Part shown: in pieces, positions 46,049-55,541 of the stretch | Position numbering within the stretch: the first letter of the stretch is position 1 | How the letters are laid out: each line of letters starts with the position of its first letter | DNA from: Roseiarcus sp963816065 | GTDB lineage: Bacteria > Pseudomonadota > Alphaproteobacteria > Rhizobiales > Beijerinckiaceae | DNA: 64,000 nt | Assembly (NCBI GenBank): GCA_963816065.1 | Contig: CAWFJG010000007.1 | Coordinates: 1 to 64,000, forward strand | Direction of reading: 5' to 3' | The notes under the pieces: generated by a model | The model's database searches: none | What the model was told of the DNA's origin: nothing | Seen by the model: the letters and a program-made list of their open reading frames with translations, nothing else | Made by a program: the position numbers and the translations under genes

Positions 46049-48690
46049 TGCTCGGCAAACTCAGCTGGGACGCGATCCCGTTCAACCAGCCGATCCCGCT
46101 CGTCACCTCGATCGTGGTTATCGTGGTTATCCTGTCAGTGCTCGGGATCATCACGGTGAAGGGCTGGTGGCTCTACCTGTGGCGCGAGTGGATCACCTCG
46201 GTCGACCACAAGCGCATCGGCGTGATGTACTGCTTCCTCGGCCTGGTGATGCTCGTCCGCGGCTTCGCCGACGCCATCATGATGCGCATGCAGCAGGCGT
46301 TCGCCTTCCACTCGGGCGGCTACCTGGTTCCCGAGCATTACGACCAGATCTTCTCCGCCCACGGCACGATCATGATCTTCTTCGTGGCGATGCCGTTCGT
46401 GATCGGGCTGATGAACTTCGCGCTGCCGCTGCAGCTCGGAGTGCGCGACGTCGCTTTCCCGACCTTGAACTCGGTAAGCTTCTGGCTGACCGCCTCCGGC
46501 GTGCTCCTGGTCAACGCCTCGCTGCTGATCGGCGAGTTCTCGCAGGCGGGCTGGATGGGCTATCCGCCGCTGTCCGAGCTCGCGTTCTCGCCCGGAGTTG
46601 GCGTCGACTATTATCTCTGGTCGCTGCAGATTTCAGGCGTCGGCACCCTGCTCACCGGCGTCAATTTCGTCACCACGATCCTGAAGATCCGGGCGCCCGG
46701 CATGATCTACATGCGCATGCCAGTCTTCTGCTGGACGGCGCTCGCCGCCAACCTGCTGATCGTGGCGGCCTTCCCGGTGCTGACGGCGACGTTCGCGATG
46801 CTGTTGCTCGACCGCTACCTGGGGTTCCATTTCTTCACGACGGACATGGGCGGCAACGCCATGATGTACGTCAACCTGTTCTGGGTGTGGGGCCATCCCG
46901 AGGTCTACATCCTGGTCTTGCCGGCGTTCGGCGTGTTCTCCGAGGTGGTCTCGACCTTCTCCGGCAAGCCGCTCTACGGCTACCGGTCGATGGTCGCCGC
47001 CACGCTTGCGATCTGCCTCCTGTCCTTCACCGTCTGGCTGCATCATTTCTTCACCATGGGCGCGGGCGCCAACGTCAACGCCGTGTTCGGCATCATGTCC
47101 ATGCTCATCGCCATTCCGACGGGCGTGAAGATCTTCAACTGGCTGTTCACCATGTGGGGCGGCCGGGTCCGCTTCGAGACGCCGATGCTGTGGGCGATCG
47201 CCTTCATGCTGACCTTCGCGGTCGGCGGCATGACCGGCGTGCTGCTGGCGGTGCCCCCGGCCGATTTCGTACTGCACAACTCGCTGTTCCTGGTCGCCCA
47301 TTTCCATAACGTGATTATTGGCGGCGTGCTGTTCGGCGCGTTCGCAGGCTACACTTACTGGTTCCCCAAGGCGTTTGGATTCAAGCTCGAGAGGCGGTTC
47401 GGGACGGCGGCCTTCTGGTTCTGGGTGACCGGCTTCTACGTGACCTTCATGCCGCTCTATGTCGTCGGCCTCGAGGGAATGACGCGGCGCATGCAGCACT
47501 ACGACGTCGCCGAATGGCGGCCGTGGCTGTTGGTCTCCGCAGGCGGCGCCGTGCTGGTGCTTTGCGGCATCCTATGCCAGATCCTTCAGATCGCCGTCAG
47601 CATCCGCGAGCGCACATCGTTACGCGACCGCACCGGCGACCCGTGGGACGGTCGGACGCTCGAATGGATGACGGCCTCGCCTCCGCCGGCGTTCAACTTC
47701 GCCGCCATGCCCGACGTCACCGGCGAGGAGGCCTATTGGGGGATCAAGCAACGGGCGATCGCAAGGGCCGAGCTTTCTCCGCTCCCTCGTTACGAATCGA
47801 TCGAAATGCCGGTCAACAGTCCGACTGGATTCGTCGTCGCCTTCTTCGCTGTCCTCACCGGATTCTCCTTGATATGGCACATCTTTTGGCTGGCGGGGGT
47901 TGGCGTCGCCGGCGCATTCGCCACCTTCGTCGTGTTCGCGTGGCGGGACCACGAGGAATACGAGGTTCCGCTCGATGAGGTCAGGCGAATCGATACGCTG
48001 AGGCGCGAAGCGCGCGAGGACCTGGTTGCAGGGCGGGAGCCGGGCATCCGGCTCGTGAGAGTCGCCGAACGAGAGGAGATGGAAGCTCCGAGGCCGTCCC
48101 AGAGGCCCGACCGGTATGGCGGACCAGCACCGAAACGCATCGTCACGGCATACGGGTTTTGGGTGTTCCTGCTCAGCGACTTCGTCATGTTTTCCGGCTT
48201 CTATTCGGCTTATGCGGTGCTGTCGCACGCGACCGCCGGCGGACCGGGACCCTTGGAGCTCTTCAATCTGAAGACGGTCGCGACTGAGACGGCCTTCCTG
48301 CTGCTGTCGAGCTTTATCTGCGGCCTCGCCATGATCGCGCTCAGCGTGCGCAGCATGCTGTGGACGCAGATCGGCTTTGTCGCAACCGGCCTCTTCGGGC
48401 TCGGCTTCCTCGGACTCGAACTCAACGAGTTCGCCAGGATGATCGCCGAGGGCAACGGTCCGGACCGGAGCGCGTTCCTCTCGGCCTTCTTCGCCCTCGT
48501 CGGCTGCCACGGCCTGCACGTCACCATCGGTCTCCTGTGGCTCGGCACGATGATGGCGCAGGTCTTCACCAAAGGCTTTAAGCCGAGCATCATGCGTCGG
48601 ACCATGTGCTTCGCGCTGTTCTGGCACGCGCTCGACATCATCTGGATCGGCATCTTCACCAACGTCTACTTATTGGGGACGCTGACATGA
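46048..48690 (+). CDS. cyoB: Cytochrome bo3 oxidase subunit I fused to subunit III
   Basis: One open frame of 880 residues. Residues 1-677 are subunit I: a long series of membrane helices, WVWGHPEVYILVLPAFGVFS (copper-B His and the cross-linked Tyr), WLHHFFTMGAGANVNA and VAHFHNVIIGG (haem and copper ligands). From residue 678 the frame continues without a stop into subunit III (MEAPRPSQRPDRYGG, then TAYGFWVFLLSDFVMFSGFY) with five helices, ending YLLGTLT. The second part, starting at an in-frame ATG at 48079 preceded by GAGAGGAG, is 203 residues, the normal CyoC length. So either the stop of cyoB is lost, giving a true fusion, or one or two bases are missing in the sequence. The stop overlaps cyoD (ATGA). 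Confidence 0.93.
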   Translation: MLGKLSWDAIPFNQPIPLVTSIVVIVVILSVLGIITVKGWWLYLWREWITSVDHKRIGVMYCFLGLVMLVRGFADAIMMRMQQAFAFHSGGYLVPEHYDQIFSAHGTIMIFFVAMPFVIGLMNFALPLQLGVRDVAFPTLNSVSFWLTASGVLLVNASLLIGEFSQAGWMGYPPLSELAFSPGVGVDYYLWSLQISGVGTLLTGVNFVTTILKIRAPGMIYMRMPVFCWTALAANLLIVAAFPVLTATFAMLLLDRYLGFHFFTTDMGGNAMMYVNLFWVWGHPEVYILVLPAFGVFSEVVSTFSGKPLYGYRSMVAATLAICLLSFTVWLHHFFTMGAGANVNAVFGIMSMLIAIPTGVKIFNWLFTMWGGRVRFETPMLWAIAFMLTFAVGGMTGVLLAVPPADFVLHNSLFLVAHFHNVIIGGVLFGAFAGYTYWFPKAFGFKLERRFGTAAFWFWVTGFYVTFMPLYVVGLEGMTRRMQHYDVAEWRPWLLVSAGGAVLVLCGILCQILQIAVSIRERTSLRDRTGDPWDGRTLEWMTASPPPAFNFAAMPDVTGEEAYWGIKQRAIARAELSPLPRYESIEMPVNSPTGFVVAFFAVLTGFSLIWHIFWLAGVGVAGAFATFVVFAWRDHEEYEVPLDEVRRIDTLRREAREDLVAGREPGIRLVRVAEREEMEAPRPSQRPDRYGGPAPKRIVTAYGFWVFLLSDFVMFSGFYSAYAVLSHATAGGPGPLELFNLKTVATETAFLLLSSFICGLAMIALSVRSMLWTQIGFVATGLFGLGFLGLELNEFARMIAEGNGPDRSAFLSAFFALVGCHGLHVTIGLLWLGTMMAQVFTKGFKPSIMRRTMCFALFWHALDIIWIGIFTNVYLLGTLT

Positions 48691-49079
48691 GCGATCATCA
48701 CGCGCGAGACGCGGCGCCGGGCGAAGGCGGAGACTTTGGCGAACACTCCGTCTCGGAGGCGGTGCGCAACTATGTGATCGGCCTCTTTCTCGCGACCGTG
48801 CTGACCGTCGCGTCGTTCTGGGTGGCGAGCGGCACGGCGCTCCTCTATGGGCCCGGCGTCCTCATGGGACTGGCCGCGCTGGCGATCGCTCAGATGGGCG
48901 TCCACCTCGTCTTTTTCCTGCACATCACCACCGGGGCCGACAACACCAACAACGCTCTGGCGCTCGCCTTTGGCGGGCTCATTGTCGGCCTTGTCATCGC
49001 AGGGTCTGTGTGGATCATGTACCACCTCAACGCCAATATGGCGCTGCCGTCGAATATGATGAACCTAAGGATGCAGTGA
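48687..49079 (+). CDS. cyoD: Cytochrome bo3 oxidase subunit IV
   Basis: 130 residues. A short His-containing N-terminus (MSDHHARDAAPGEG) is followed by SVSEAVRNYVIGLFLATVLT and three membrane helices (ALLYGPGVLMGLAALAIAQM; VHLVFFLHITTGADNTNNAL; GLIVGLVIAGSVWIMYHLN). CyoD helps assemble copper in the oxidase. Its ATG overlaps the previous stop, so translation is coupled. No cyoE (haem O synthase) follows, so that gene must be elsewhere. Confidence 0.94.
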   Translation: MSDHHARDAAPGEGGDFGEHSVSEAVRNYVIGLFLATVLTVASFWVASGTALLYGPGVLMGLAALAIAQMGVHLVFFLHITTGADNTNNALALAFGGLIVGLVIAGSVWIMYHLNANMALPSNMMNLRMQ

Positions 49080-49214
49080 GAGGCGCGACATCCCCTCTTC
49101 CCTTGTTGGGGAGAATTGGGGCCTTGAGGGGAGAACCAGGGAGGCGGGTCGCGCAATCCCATAATCGCAAGCGGAGGGACTTGGTTTCGCAAAGGTGGGA
49201 AACCTACCCGGCTC

Positions 49215-49248
49215 CCACCGTAGGGCGCCGAAAGACGCCCTACCGTGG
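49215..49248. repeat. Intergenic hairpin between cyoD and the VOC gene
   Basis: CCACCGTAGGGCG (49215-49227) and CGCCCTACCGTGG (49236-49248) pair over 13 bases with one mismatch, with loop CCGAAAGA. No T-run follows, so it is more likely a dispersed REP-like element than a terminator. Confidence 0.65.
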
Positions 49249-49338
49249 AGGGAAGGAGAACGTCCTCGATTTGACTGACCCGCATCGCTAGTCTGGCCGC
49301 CCTGGCGCGGACAACCCTGCGACATGAGGGAGAGGGCA

Positions 49339-49866
49339 ATGACCAACGAAGACCTGCGGACGCTGAACAAGACCCGCCACATCCAGCAAATCGCCTTTCT
49401 CACGCACAATCTCGAAAAATCGATGCAAGCCTGGATCGACATGTTGCGCATTGGCCCCTGGCGCGTGTTTCGCTTCACCGAAAAGACCGTCAAAAACCTC
49501 AAGGTCGGCGGCAAGCTGGTCGAAGTGCCGTTCGAGTTCCGGATCGGGATCACCCATGTCGGCGCTATGGAGATCGAACTGATCCAGCCGGTTCGCGGGC
49601 CGATGATCTACCAGGAGTATATCGACCGGCGCGGCGTCGGGCTCCATCACATCAAGGAGAAGCTGGCGGACGACACGATGGCGGCCGTCGTCGCCGACTA
49701 TGAGAAGCGGGGTGTGGCGGTGACACAGACCGGTCAGTTCGTGGCCGACTTCCACTTCTACCTCGATACCGAGCCGGCCCTCGACTTCATCTATGAACTC
49801 GGCAATTGCCCATATCAGGATCTGCCGCCGGACATGGTGTCGATCTATCCGCCGGAGCCTGCCTGA
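49339..49866 (+). CDS. VOC-superfamily (glyoxalase-like) protein
   Basis: 175 residues of the vicinal-oxygen-chelate fold. Probable metal ligands are His in RHIQQIAFLTHNLEKSMQAW, His in GLHHIKEKLADD and Glu in AMEIELIQPVRGP. The pattern resembles methylmalonyl-CoA epimerase and related enzymes acting on aromatic or glyoxal substrates. Methylmalonyl-CoA epimerase would fit the valine/propionyl-CoA theme, but the sequence ending YQDLPPDMVSIYPPEPA is unlike typical epimerases, so I leave the substrate open. The start has a GAGGG site. Confidence 0.85.
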   Translation: MTNEDLRTLNKTRHIQQIAFLTHNLEKSMQAWIDMLRIGPWRVFRFTEKTVKNLKVGGKLVEVPFEFRIGITHVGAMEIELIQPVRGPMIYQEYIDRRGVGLHHIKEKLADDTMAAVVADYEKRGVAVTQTGQFVADFHFYLDTEPALDFIYELGNCPYQDLPPDMVSIYPPEPA

Positions 49867-50160
49867 CGGCGCCGCTCGGTCGCGCAGCGCAGCGGCTTGC
49901 GCCGAAGCGCGGCCGCGACCTCCTTCACACGGGCGTAATTGCAGTGGGGTCGCAAGCCGACAGTTGCGGACGGCCGACGTCATTCGGAACGCCACCGCCA
50001 CGGCGCGGTCGTGCGGCGGGGGACCGTCGACCGCCCAGCCGCCGATCGCCTCTTTTCGCCGCCGGAAATGTGGCGGCGCCCGAATTCCTTGTCTGCGACG
50101 AGACCGTCGATCTCGGGTGCGACGGCGTGCGGCGCTTTCCGGCAGTCGACCGGCTCGATG

Positions 50161-51209
50161 TCAGCGTCTCGACGCCGCCGGCATCTTGATCTGCAGCTTG
50201 ACGTCGCCGGGACGGCCGGACGCGGCGCGCTCCACCGCTTCGATGCTCTGTTCGAACGGGAATGTGCCGGAGATGAGCGGCTTCAGGTCGACTTTGCCGG
50301 AGGCGATCAGCTCGATCGCCCGCGCATGCACGTTGGCGTAGCGGAAGATCGTTTCGATCCGCGCTTCCTTGACGCAGGCGGCGACGACATCGAAGGGGAC
50401 CGGGTCGATCGGCATGCCGACCAGCACGAGACAGCCGCCGGGCCGCACGAGATTGAAGATGCCGTCGTACGCCTTTGGGCTGCCGCTCGCTTCGAACACG
50501 ATGTCCGCGCCCCAGTTGCCGGTGAGCTTCGCGACCTCCTCGGCCAGGTCCTTCGTCTTGCCGTTGATCGTGGTCACGCCTTTGTAACGACCGACGATGT
50601 CGAGCTTCTCCTGAACGAGATCGGTGACGATCGCTCGGGCGCAGCCGCCGGCCAGCGCCGCCAGCGCCACCATGATTCCGATCGTCCCGCTGCCGATCAC
50701 CACGGCGACGTCGCCCGGCGCGATCTTGGCCTTGGACGCGGCCTGCATGCCGATGGCGAACGGCTCGACTAGAGCCCCTTCCGCGAAGCTGACATTGTCG
50801 GGCAGCTTGTAAGTGAAAGCCTCGGGATGGACGACGTAGGCCGTGAGGCAGCCGTGCACCGGCGGCGTGGCCCAGAAGGTCACGCTCGGATCGACGTTAT
50901 AGAGCCCCATGCGCGAAGAGCGCGAGGCCATGTCCGGCACGCCCGGCTCCATGCACACCCGGTCGCCGGGCTTGAACTCTTCACCTCCGCCCCGACCTCG
51001 ACGACCGTTCCGGCCGCCTCGTGGCCGAGCACCATCGGCGACTTGACGATGAACGAGCCGATCCGGCCGTGGGTGTAATAGTGTACGTCGCTGCCGCAGA
51101 CGCCGACCGTATCGACCGCGATCTTGACGTCGCGCGGACCGAGGACGAGCGGCAGGTCGATGTCGCGAAGGGCGAGGCTTCGTTCTTTTTCCAGGACCAA
51201 TGCGCGCAT
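50161..51209 (-). pseudogene. Zinc-dependent polyol (xylitol/sorbitol) dehydrogenase, paralogue 1 (frameshifted)
   Basis: MDR-family NAD-dependent enzyme: MRALVLEKERSLALRDIDLP, Zn ligands Cys in TVGVCGSDVHYYTHGRIGSF and His-Glu in VLGHEAAGTVVEVGAEV, then after a shift near 50970 DRVCMEPGVPDMASRSSRMG, YKLPDNVSFAEGALVEPFAI and the NAD motif VVIGSGTIGIMVALAALAGG. The sequence fits xylitol dehydrogenase (D-xylulose reductase) well. The start at 51209 follows an AAGGAG site. A second, intact paralogue lies 2 kb away on the other side of an IS4-type element. No gene is seen in 49867-50160 or in 51210-51630. Confidence 0.9.
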
Positions 51210-51630
51210 TGCGTGGCTCCTTAAGCGTTGCGTTCGAACAGGGCGTTCAGGAAGCCGCTGAGGATGCCGAGAACCCTCAGCGGCGGCAGGGACCGGACGA
51301 TAGCAGAGGCGTTGAGGCCGCCCCAAGGGGGTATTCAATCCGAGTCGGGGCAAAATTGGCGCCGCCGCGGCGCCCATTCTCAGTCATAATGCGCGCCGTA
51401 GGCGCTGGTTGGCTCCCCAACCGACCCACGCGTCCTGAGGCTGTCGAAGGACGTTCCAGGGCGCACGAATGTCCACCGCACACTTGGATCAACCATCGTC
51501 AGGCTCGGGATGAGCTTCTTGTCTCGGGCCGGCTTCTGAAGTCTCTGCAAACGCATGCTCCCGAGCAGCGGGCCGCCCATTTCGACTTTGCGAACAAGAA
51601 CAGATAGCCTCACCCAGCTAAAAGGTTGTT

Positions 51631-51639
51631 CTCGCCGAC
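51631..51639. repeat. Target-site duplication of the IS4-type element (left copy)
   Basis: CTCGCCGAC immediately before the left inverted repeat at 51640; the identical 9 bases follow the right end at 52924-52932. Nine-base duplications are usual for part of the IS4 family. Confidence 0.8.
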
Positions 51640-52923
51640 CTCAAGCATCCCCTCATATTCATGTGATGCCGAACGCCTCGGAGAAGGTTGGATTTTGGCA
51701 TAGGAGTTCTTGATATCGTTCGATGAGTGGCCGCAGGCGTTGTTCTGGCATGTTGGGGATGAGGTCGTAGAGCAGGCAGCCTTGGCGGAACAGGGAATGG
51801 ACGCGGCGCTTGACGGTGCTGGTTCGGAGTTGACGATCCATTCCGAGGCTCTCGCCGGCTGCGCCCAAAATCGTCAACAGCAGGATGGCGAAGGCGTTCA
51901 GGAACAGGAGGCGATCGCGGCGTTGCGGATCGTTGATCCTGAGCGCGCTCATGCCCATTCCGAAGCGCAGGTCCTTGCTGTCGCGAAAGCTGGGTTCGAT
52001 GGTCCAGCGTTTGGAATAGAGCTTGATGATCTGAGGGGCGGAGAGCGAGCCGTCGCTGGCGGCCAGATGCCAAGCCTCCTTCATGCCGGCCGCCTTGACG
52101 CACACGACCGCTCCGACCCTGTGGCGGCCGGCGGTGATTTCCGCGTCGCGCAAGATCCGCGCCCGCCCGCCTTTGCCGACCCAATCGGCGGCGAACCGGG
52201 TCTCGCCATCGGCGGCGCTGACGTGGATGGCGCCGCGAAAGCGAATGACGTATCGGAAGCCCAGGCTCTCCAGGAATTCGAATAACTTGACGTCGCCGAA
52301 GCCGCGATCGGCCAGGATCGTCACGGCCACGCCCTCGGGCAGGAGCGCCTTCAGGCGGGTTAGGCACAGGTCCTCGAAATCATTGCGCTGGTTCTTCAAT
52401 TCGTCCTTGTCGACCGTCAGCCAGAGGAGCGGCGTGGCCCTTCCGTGGCGGGTGATGAGATGCAGCGCGAGCGTGGACTGATTGTCGGCGTCGAAGTCGG
52501 TCCAGTCCATCGCCACGGTCCCCGGGCTTTGACCCGGGGATCTCGCGCCGCTCGCCCACGACCTCGCGAACCCACGAGGCGAACAAGTCCCAGGGAACCA
52601 CGCCGGCGTTGCTCAGCAAGCGGTCGACCTGTTTGATCGCGGACTTGGCGAACAGTCCGCGCGCCTGTCGCGAGCGCCTGCCCGATCAAGGAAACCGCAA
52701 GCGCCGCTCCGGTCATCACCCCAAGCGCTCCGTTGGCCAAAGACAGCACACGCTTGGCGTGCAAATCGTCGATGAATACGCGGTTCAAGAATTGATGACC
52801 GAAATCAAACCGCTCCTTCGGCGCGCGCATCAATCCCCCAGCCCGCTGATTCCCCATTCAGCCGTGCCAAGACTCCGAAATTCCGGCGCTTTCGAGTCCC
52901 GCAAAAATGAGGGGATTTATGAG
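51640..52923 (-). mobile_element. IS4-family insertion sequence (1284 bp)
   Basis: The ends form an inverted repeat (CTCAAGCATCCCCTCAT at 51640-51656 and its counterpart ATGAGGGGATTTATGAG at 52907-52923, 14 of 17 matching). They are flanked by a direct 9-bp duplication CTCGCCGAC (51631-51639 and 52924-52932). One transposase gene fills the inside. The intact duplication shows a fairly recent simple insertion. I could not identify a gene that it interrupts; it lies between the two polyol dehydrogenase genes. Confidence 0.88.
51659..52830 (-). pseudogene. IS4-family transposase (one or two frameshifts)
   Basis: N-terminal part MRAPKERFDFGHQFLNRVFI from 52830, shift near 52680, then GVVPWDLFASWVREVVGERR and, from 52516, the catalytic core. 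DWTDFDADNQSTLALHL holds the first Asp, VTILADRGFGDVKLFEFLES the second, and YSKRWTIEPSFRDSKDLRFG carries the catalytic Glu of the YREK-like signature. The end reads LCQNPTFSEAFGIT. The frame from 52516 onward is fully open. The shifts would block movement as read. Confidence 0.9.
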
Positions 52924-53252
52924 CTCGCCGACGTTCGAGGCGCCGGCGCGACTGGCCCGATCATCGTTCTCTTCAGATCGTCGATTTCGAAGGGTGCGAC
53001 GCTGAGTTTCTTGAACTCGTGCTTGCGCTTTTTTAAGGACGGTCAGGCCGTCGCGCAGCCTGGGGTCGAGGGCGAGAGACAGTCGGACGTTCAGGCCCTG
53101 CGTCGAGCCCGCAATCGGGCTTAGATGTAAAATTCTGCATACGATTTTTTTGAAATCGGCTTAGCGCGATTCGTGGCCGGGGCGCATAGTGCCCGCAATG
53201 GAGTCAAGCGAGCCCGGCAGGAATGCTGGGAAATCATCTCGGGAGGAATGCT

Positions 53253-54296
53253 ATGAAGGTAAAAGCCGTCGTCCTGGAGGGAATTGGCGATATTTGCCTT
53301 CGCGATATCGAGGTGCCTGGCACTCTGGAGCCAGGTGACAACGAAGTCCGGATCGCCGTCAAGACAGTCGGCATCTGTGGAAGCGATGTCCACTACTACA
53401 AACACGGCAGAATTGGGGGGTTCGTCGTCGAAGAGCCGATGGTGCTCGGACACGAAGCCGCCGGCGTGGTCACCGCGGTCGGCGCCCACGTCGCCAATCT
53501 CAAAGTTGGCGACCGTGTCTGCATGGAGCCCGGCATCCCCGACTTCGGATCACGGGAAACGCTGGGGGGCCACTACAACCTCGATCCCTCGGTGCGCTTC
53601 TGGGCGACGCCCCCAATCCATGGCTGCCTGACGCCGGAGGTCGTCCACCCGGCCGCGCTGACCTACAAGCTGCCCGACAGCGTGAGCTTCGCCGAGGGCG
53701 CGATGGTCGAGCCGCTGGCGATCGGCGTCTATGCGGCGCTCAAAGGCGTCATCGGTCCAGGCGACGTCGCCGTCGTGACGGGCGCCGGCACCATCGGCAT
53801 GATGGTGGCCTTCGCCGCCTTGGCCAGCGGCTGTTCGGAAGTCATCGTCAGCGACATGGCCAGGGCCAAGCTCGACCTCATCGCCGACCGCCCTGGGATC
53901 GTCACGGTCGACCTGAACAAAGAGAAGCTGGCCGAAGTGGTGACCGCGCGCACCGACGGCCGTGGCGCCGACGTCTTGTTCGAGGCGAGCGGCAGTCCTC
54001 ACGCTTTCAACGATATGATGGAGGTTGTCCGTCGCGGCGGGCGCGTCGTGCTGGTGGGCATGCCGCCAGATCGCGCTCCGCTCGATGTCGTCGCGCTGGA
54101 AGTCAAGGAGATCACCCTGACCGGGATCTTCCGCTATGCGAATGTCTGGGACCGCACGCTGGCCCTGCTCGGTTCCGGCAAGATCGATCTCAAGCCGATG
54201 ATCTCGGCGAGCTATCCGTTTAGCAGCTCGGTTGCGGCGTTCGAGCGCGCCGCGCAGCAGAATCCGTCGGACGTCAAAATCCAGATCACGTTCTGA
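53253..54296 (+). CDS. Zinc-dependent polyol (xylitol/sorbitol) dehydrogenase, paralogue 2
   Basis: 347 residues, fully open: MKVKAVVLEGIGDICLRDIE, Cys ligand in TVGICGSDVHYYKHGRIGGF, GHEAAGVVTAVGAHVANLKV, DRVCMEPGIPDFGSRETLGG, YKLPDSVSFAEGAMVEPLAI, and the NAD motif VVTGAGTIGMMVAFAALASG. Close in all motifs to paralogue 1 but diverged along its length. The start has a GGGAGGA site 5 bases before the ATG. An AraC regulator and a CUT2 sugar transporter follow on the same strand, so the group looks like a pentitol or related sugar-alcohol utilisation operon. Confidence 0.95.
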   Translation: MKVKAVVLEGIGDICLRDIEVPGTLEPGDNEVRIAVKTVGICGSDVHYYKHGRIGGFVVEEPMVLGHEAAGVVTAVGAHVANLKVGDRVCMEPGIPDFGSRETLGGHYNLDPSVRFWATPPIHGCLTPEVVHPAALTYKLPDSVSFAEGAMVEPLAIGVYAALKGVIGPGDVAVVTGAGTIGMMVAFAALASGCSEVIVSDMARAKLDLIADRPGIVTVDLNKEKLAEVVTARTDGRGADVLFEASGSPHAFNDMMEVVRRGGRVVLVGMPPDRAPLDVVALEVKEITLTGIFRYANVWDRTLALLGSGKIDLKPMISASYPFSSSVAAFERAAQQNPSDVKIQITF

Positions 54297-54347
54297 CCGA
54301 CAGGGCCGCCACGGAGCGCCTCTCGGGAGGGCAGAAAGGCGTGCATT

Positions 54348-55370
54348 ATGAATGTAAGGCCTGTGCTCGAGGTGATCGAGACGCCGCTCGAGCGGACGTT
54401 CCGCGTGTATTCCCACGACTATCCTTTCACCTATTCGGGGTGGCACCACCACCCTGAATACGAGTTGCATCTGATCCGTCGAAGTCGCGGACAATTCTAC
54501 GTCGGCACTTATGCCGGCGCGTTCTCCCCGGGCAATCTCGTGATGACGGGTCCGAGCCTGCCGCACATGTGGATCTCCGACACCCATGAGCGGGACGCGG
54601 ACGGTCGGATCGCCGGGCGGGACCTGGTGCTGCAACTGGGTTCCAGCTTCGCCGAGCGTTGCGTGGCCGAGTTTTCCGACTGCGCCAACCTCGTCGACCT
54701 CCTTGAGGCGTCGCGCGTCGGTATCGAATTCTCACCGGCCGCCGCGCTCGATGCGTCGGAGTTGTTGGAGGCGCTGCTGACCGCAGTCGGCTTCGAGCGG
54801 ATGGCGCTGTTCTTCAACCTGTTTAAGATTTTGGAGCAGGATCGCGAGCGGAAGTCGCTATCGCTCAAGGGCGCGGGCCACCAATGCGCACAGCCGAAAC
54901 GGCTCGAGAGGATCCTGGCCTATATCGCGGCGAACTTTGATCGTCCCGACTTGTCGTGCCGCAAGGCCGCACAGGTTGAAGGCATGGGATTGCCGGCATT
55001 TTCGAGGCTGTTCGAGCGCCATGTAAAGTGTAGTTGCGTAGAATACATAAACCATCTGAGGATTTACAAGGCTTGTCAGCTTCTTACAGAGACGAATGAA
55101 CGTATCACGTCCATTGGTTTGCAAGTTGGATACGAAACTCTATCCACCTTCAATCGGAACTTCATCCGCCTGATCGGGAAAACGCCGTCGTCATTCCGAG
55201 CCGAAAGGCGACCCGCCAATCCGGCCTCGCGGACGGCGAAACGACAATGGCGCGAGGAAGGACAGCGGCCATGGTCATTGGGATCGACTGCGGAACGCCG
55301 GGGACCAAAGCGCTCGTCCTCGACGACCGCGGAGGAGCGCACGGGCGCGGCCGCGCCGCCCCCATTCTGA
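54348..55370 (+). CDS. AraC-family transcriptional regulator
   Basis: 340 residues. The N-terminal cupin-like sensor carries GWHHHPEYELHLIRRSRGQF and PGNLVMTGPSLPHMWISDTH; the C-terminal double HTH spans about residues 185-285 (LSCRKAAQVEGMGLPAFSRL; ITSIGLQVGYETLSTFNRNF, ending IGKTPSSFRAERR). The last ~50 residues look out of place, and the frame probably should stop just after the HTH. It lies between the dehydrogenase and transporter genes, so it likely controls them in response to the sugar alcohol. Confidence 0.9.
   Translation: MNVRPVLEVIETPLERTFRVYSHDYPFTYSGWHHHPEYELHLIRRSRGQFYVGTYAGAFSPGNLVMTGPSLPHMWISDTHERDADGRIAGRDLVLQLGSSFAERCVAEFSDCANLVDLLEASRVGIEFSPAAALDASELLEALLTAVGFERMALFFNLFKILEQDRERKSLSLKGAGHQCAQPKRLERILAYIAANFDRPDLSCRKAAQVEGMGLPAFSRLFERHVKCSCVEYINHLRIYKACQLLTETNERITSIGLQVGYETLSTFNRNFIRLIGKTPSSFRAERRPANPASRTAKRQWREEGQRPWSLGSTAERRGPKRSSSTTAEERTGAAAPPPF
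55271..55340 (+). pseudogene. Remnant of a xylulokinase-type (FGGY) gene, N-terminal end only
   Basis: MVIGIDCGTPGTKALVLDDR matches the phosphate-binding start of FGGY sugar kinases such as xylulokinase. After about 25 codons the similarity ends; the remaining ~450 codons are missing and the transporter ATPase gene begins 200 bp on. The remnant overlaps the 3' end of the AraC frame. A kinase is expected in this operon, so a deletion (real, or made in assembly) removed most of it. Confidence 0.6.
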
Positions 55371-55541
55371 TGGAACGCGACCGAGGCGCCTCAAGGCGAC
55401 AATCGTCGACGGGACTGGAACCGATCATGGTGGCCGCCGCGTCTCACTATCACCCAGTTGAAAGCCACGGGCGCCGACGGCCCTCTCTGCCGAGGCGGAT
55501 TGAGGCCCCCCACGCGCAGATTTCCGCATGGAGCAGAGGCA

